A DNA stretch of 64,000 bases from NCBI GenBank assembly GCA_026414565.1, contig JAOAIT010000018.1, positions 124,001-188,000 on the forward strand. The letters run 5' to 3'. Of this stretch, positions 61,781 to 64,000 are shown piece after piece (position 1 is the stretch's first letter; every line of letters starts with the position of its first letter). Position numbers and translations under genes: made by a program. The stretch is from Verrucomicrobiia bacterium. GTDB taxonomy: Bacteria; Verrucomicrobiota; Verrucomicrobiia; Limisphaerales; Fontisphaeraceae. The notes beneath the pieces are model-generated. The model did no database searches, was not told the origin of the DNA, and saw nothing but the letters and a program-made list of their open reading frames with translations.

Positions 61781-64000
61781 ATGAAACGTCACTGCATCTG
61801 CTGGTTGGTGGCTTTTCTGTTTCAGGCCGGCCTGGGGGGGCTTGCGGGCGCCCCGCTCCTGCCGGTCTATGATCTGACCCGGCCGGATGAAGCCCGGCAA
61901 TGGCAGGGTCCCCACCATATTACTCAGCTTGAGCCAACGGCGGAAGGATTGCGCATGCACCTTGCGGGCAAAGATCCTTATATTCACAGCCCACCTCGTG
62001 ATTTTCCTGCCGGCCAGATGCTATGGGCCATACTGCGCCTCAAATCTTCCTCCGGCGGTCTGGCGCAGTTGTTCTTTTTCGATCGCCACGCCACCGAGGA
62101 GCAGTCGCGCCGCTTTATGGTTCCCCAAGGCCAATGGACCGAGGTGCGTTTGCCCCTGCCGGCATTGGGGCCGCAATATCGTTTTCGTTTGGATCCACCC
62201 GGTGACTCCGGCGAGGCCATCCTCGCTTCGCTCCGCTTTGAACCACGGGCCGAGTTCACCCCCCCTCCACGCCAGTGGCAACCGCCGGCTGCCGGCCGCC
62301 GCATGGTGCTCAAATCCGGTCAGGTGGAATGGTGGGATGCCCCGGACTCACAATGGGGCGGCGAGATGCGTGTGAACGGGCAAGTCATGGCCTATGCGCA
62401 TCCCCGCCTCCAGATTGCTTACGTGCATGAACTGAAACAGCATTGGCTCAACATCCCATCACCTCAGGTGGACCTATCCCGCGCCGGTTACCGGCTGGAG
62501 GCTACATGGAAAGACCCCCGCGGAGCGAACTGGCGCTATGTTCAGCACTTTCGCAGTGGTCTGACGGACGTGATCGAGGTACACACCATGTTGGAAACCT
62601 CGCAAGACACTGAGGTGCTGTATGCCCCAATGTTCCTGCTGTTCCCCGGCGAAGGGAGCTTTGGCACCAACAAAAGCCAGGCACTTTTCGCGGGATTGGA
62701 ATATCTGGAAAATGAATCCAGCAGTTCCGAGGCGGACATCATCGGCCCGGAATCACGCCGCCAGGTGCCGGCCAATCACAAAATCACCTTCCCGCTCATG
62801 GCAATCCAGATGCACAGCCGTTATGTGGCTCTGGCTTACGACCGCCATCTTTCCTTCAGCGCCGTGTTTGACTCTCCTGACCGCCTCTATGGCAGCGGCG
62901 GCCACGTCATGGGCGTAATATGGCCGGAGTCGGATGGAGCCAACCGGCCGGAGGGGAGCCTGGTACCCCATTTTCCCCGATTGTTGCGGGCCGGCCAAAA
63001 AGTTGAATGCAGCCTGCGTTTGCTGGGAGGGCGCGGCGAGACGGTGATCCCGGCGGTGCAACAGTATGTGGCTCTTCATGGCCTTCCGGCCTATGCCAAG
63101 AATTACTTGGACTTGACCGCTTATGAGGAGCTGGCGTCCCTGGGATGGCTGCGCTCCAAAGCGCGGGAAGGCAACCGCTATCGTCATGCCGTCTGGCCGG
63201 GCTTTAATGCCCAACCCGCCGCCGACGCGGCCTTGTACATGACCTGGCTGGGTCGTCGGGCCTCACATTTCTCCACGGAACTTCACGCGGCCGCAAAGGA
63301 GGCGCTGGCTTTGGTGCCGCCGCAGAATTACTACCATTCCGCCGTCAGTCACGTGCGCAGCCCGGCCACGCCTCTGGTATTCGGCCATGTAGGGGAGAAT
63401 GTGGCCACGGCACGCGCGTATGCCGCCGGCCTGCTCAAGCGCCTGGGAGATGATTATGTCATTCGTTACCGGCCACAATCGGGAGGCACCGATTATGCCC
63501 GGACATATTGGACAAATCATGCCAACGGCCTGACCTTTCAACCCCTGGCGGAAGCCCTCGAAGCTGCCGCCTTTTGCGGCGATCGCGAGCTGACGGCCCG
63601 CGCCCTAGCCGCGTTGCGCGCCCAACAACGCTACCAAAACGGTGTTCCCCGGGGAGCGCAAACCTGGGAGATCCCGTTGCACACCCCCGATATTCTGGCC
63701 TCAGCCCATCTGGTAAAAGCCTATGTCCTGGGCTACGAGCTGAGTGGAGATCCCGCCTTTTTGGAGCAGGCGCGCTATTGGGCGTGGACGGGTATTCCTT
63801 TTGTTTATTTGGTCCAACCCACTCTCGGAGAAGTGGGCATCTACAACACCATTGCGGTGCTGGGCGCAACGAGCTGGAAGGCACCCGTCTGGTTTGGCCA
63901 GCCGGTGCAATGGTGCGGGCTGGTCTATGCTGACGCGCTCTATCGGCTGGCCGAAGTGGACCCGCAGGGGCTTTGGCGCAAGGTCGCCGAGGGGATCACG
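61781..64000 (+). CDS. Large exported protein, 3' end outside the window (at least 740 aa)
   Basis: An ATG at 61781 opens a frame with no stop to the window end (740 codons). The N-terminus (MKRHCICWLVAFLFQAGLGG...) is a signal peptide, cleaved near residue 24. The first 420 or so residues are rich in beta-strand-like, aromatic segments ('GQWTEVRLPLPALG', 'YGSGGHVMGVIWPE'), perhaps carbohydrate-binding-like domains. The second half is richer in helices ('AYEELASLGWLRSK', 'LTARALAALRAQQRY', 'ILASAHLVKAYVLGYELS'), similar to alpha/alpha-barrel glycosidases or polysaccharide lyases. I do not recognise a family or catalytic site. It is the only long feature in its stretch, in phase with good codon use. 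Confidence 0.8.
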   Translation, partial: MKRHCICWLVAFLFQAGLGGLAGAPLLPVYDLTRPDEARQWQGPHHITQLEPTAEGLRMHLAGKDPYIHSPPRDFPAGQMLWAILRLKSSSGGLAQLFFFDRHATEEQSRRFMVPQGQWTEVRLPLPALGPQYRFRLDPPGDSGEAILASLRFEPRAEFTPPPRQWQPPAAGRRMVLKSGQVEWWDAPDSQWGGEMRVNGQVMAYAHPRLQIAYVHELKQHWLNIPSPQVDLSRAGYRLEATWKDPRGANWRYVQHFRSGLTDVIEVHTMLETSQDTEVLYAPMFLLFPGEGSFGTNKSQALFAGLEYLENESSSSEADIIGPESRRQVPANHKITFPLMAIQMHSRYVALAYDRHLSFSAVFDSPDRLYGSGGHVMGVIWPESDGANRPEGSLVPHFPRLLRAGQKVECSLRLLGGRGETVIPAVQQYVALHGLPAYAKNYLDLTAYEELASLGWLRSKAREGNRYRHAVWPGFNAQPAADAALYMTWLGRRASHFSTELHAAAKEALALVPPQNYYHSAVSHVRSPATPLVFGHVGENVATARAYAAGLLKRLGDDYVIRYRPQSGGTDYARTYWTNHANGLTFQPLAEALEAAAFCGDRELTARALAALRAQQRYQNGVPRGAQTWEIPLHTPDILASAHLVKAYVLGYELSGDPAFLEQARYWAWTGIPFVYLVQPTLGEVGIYNTIAVLGATSWKAPVWFGQPVQWCGLVYADALYRLAEVDPQGLWRKVAEGIT

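Noticed and set aside
1-64000. CRISPR arrays, insertion sequences, prophage or integration sites
   Set aside because: No spaced direct repeats, no transposase- or integrase-like frame, and no terminal inverted repeats were noticed in reading the window; the two repeat units of the first giant gene are internal protein repeats.

Overview
The window reads as chromosomal DNA of a heterotrophic, respiring Gram-negative bacterium, most likely a member of the Verrucomicrobiota (Limisphaerales/Pedosphaera side). This is inferred from gene content: giant exported beta-rich proteins, a LamG + CotH + multi-lamin-tail-domain protein ending in a calcium-binding DGDG repeat, PD40/dihaem and PQQ-type propellers, and a complex I operon of unusual composition. 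No marker gene that would fix the taxonomy is present. The DNA is GC-rich and densely coded, with no rRNA, tRNA, CRISPR or insertion sequence seen.

Layout. 1-8558 (+): the 3' end of an unrecognised gene, then a 2567-aa exported beta-helix/FG-GAP/cadherin-like protein closed by a strong terminator. 8557-23150 (-): ApbE-like FMN transferase and PfkB kinase; an unrecognised conserved protein, a HAD phosphatase and TyrS; then a signalling array of three PAS histidine kinases, a receiver-HD-GYP protein and a receiver-HDOD protein. 23370-37516 (+): a 3892-aa exported LamG/CotH/LTD protein followed by a PD40-dihaem protein. 37524-40343 (-): an exported esterase and a PQQ-type propeller. 40454-43928 (+): three DsrE/F/H-like sulfur-relay-type proteins, a polytopic ABC-exporter-like protein and a short-chain dehydrogenase. 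43925-48253 (-): cobalamin-dependent methionine synthase (metH) and a small exported Spy-like protein. 48446-49459 (+): aspartate-semialdehyde dehydrogenase. 49739-61114 (+): a complex I operon nuoABCDHIJK, two MrpD/NuoL-like subunits around an 86-aa membrane protein, then nuoM and nuoN. 61127-61669 (-): a DEDDy-type exonuclease-like protein. 61781-64000 (+): a large exported protein that runs off the window.

How the genes fit together. The signalling array has sensors and outputs but no DNA-binding domain, so it probably acts through phosphotransfer and second-messenger or proteolysis-type outputs. The complex I operon lacks nuoE, nuoF and nuoG and encodes four antiporter-like subunits instead of three, which suggests a non-NADH or separately encoded input module and extra ion pumping. 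asd and metH are both on the methionine/threonine branch of aspartate metabolism but are separately transcribed.

Most notable oddities: (1) a block at about 2728-4695 inside the first giant gene, one repeat unit long, extremely G-rich on the coding strand while its paralogous copy is not; (2) the four-antiporter complex I with an extra small subunit; (3) degenerate catalytic features in three of the five signalling proteins; (4) a DsrE-like trio coupled to a transporter-like gene with no ATPase; (5) a conserved 373-aa protein of unknown function between a sugar-kinase-like and a HAD phosphatase gene.
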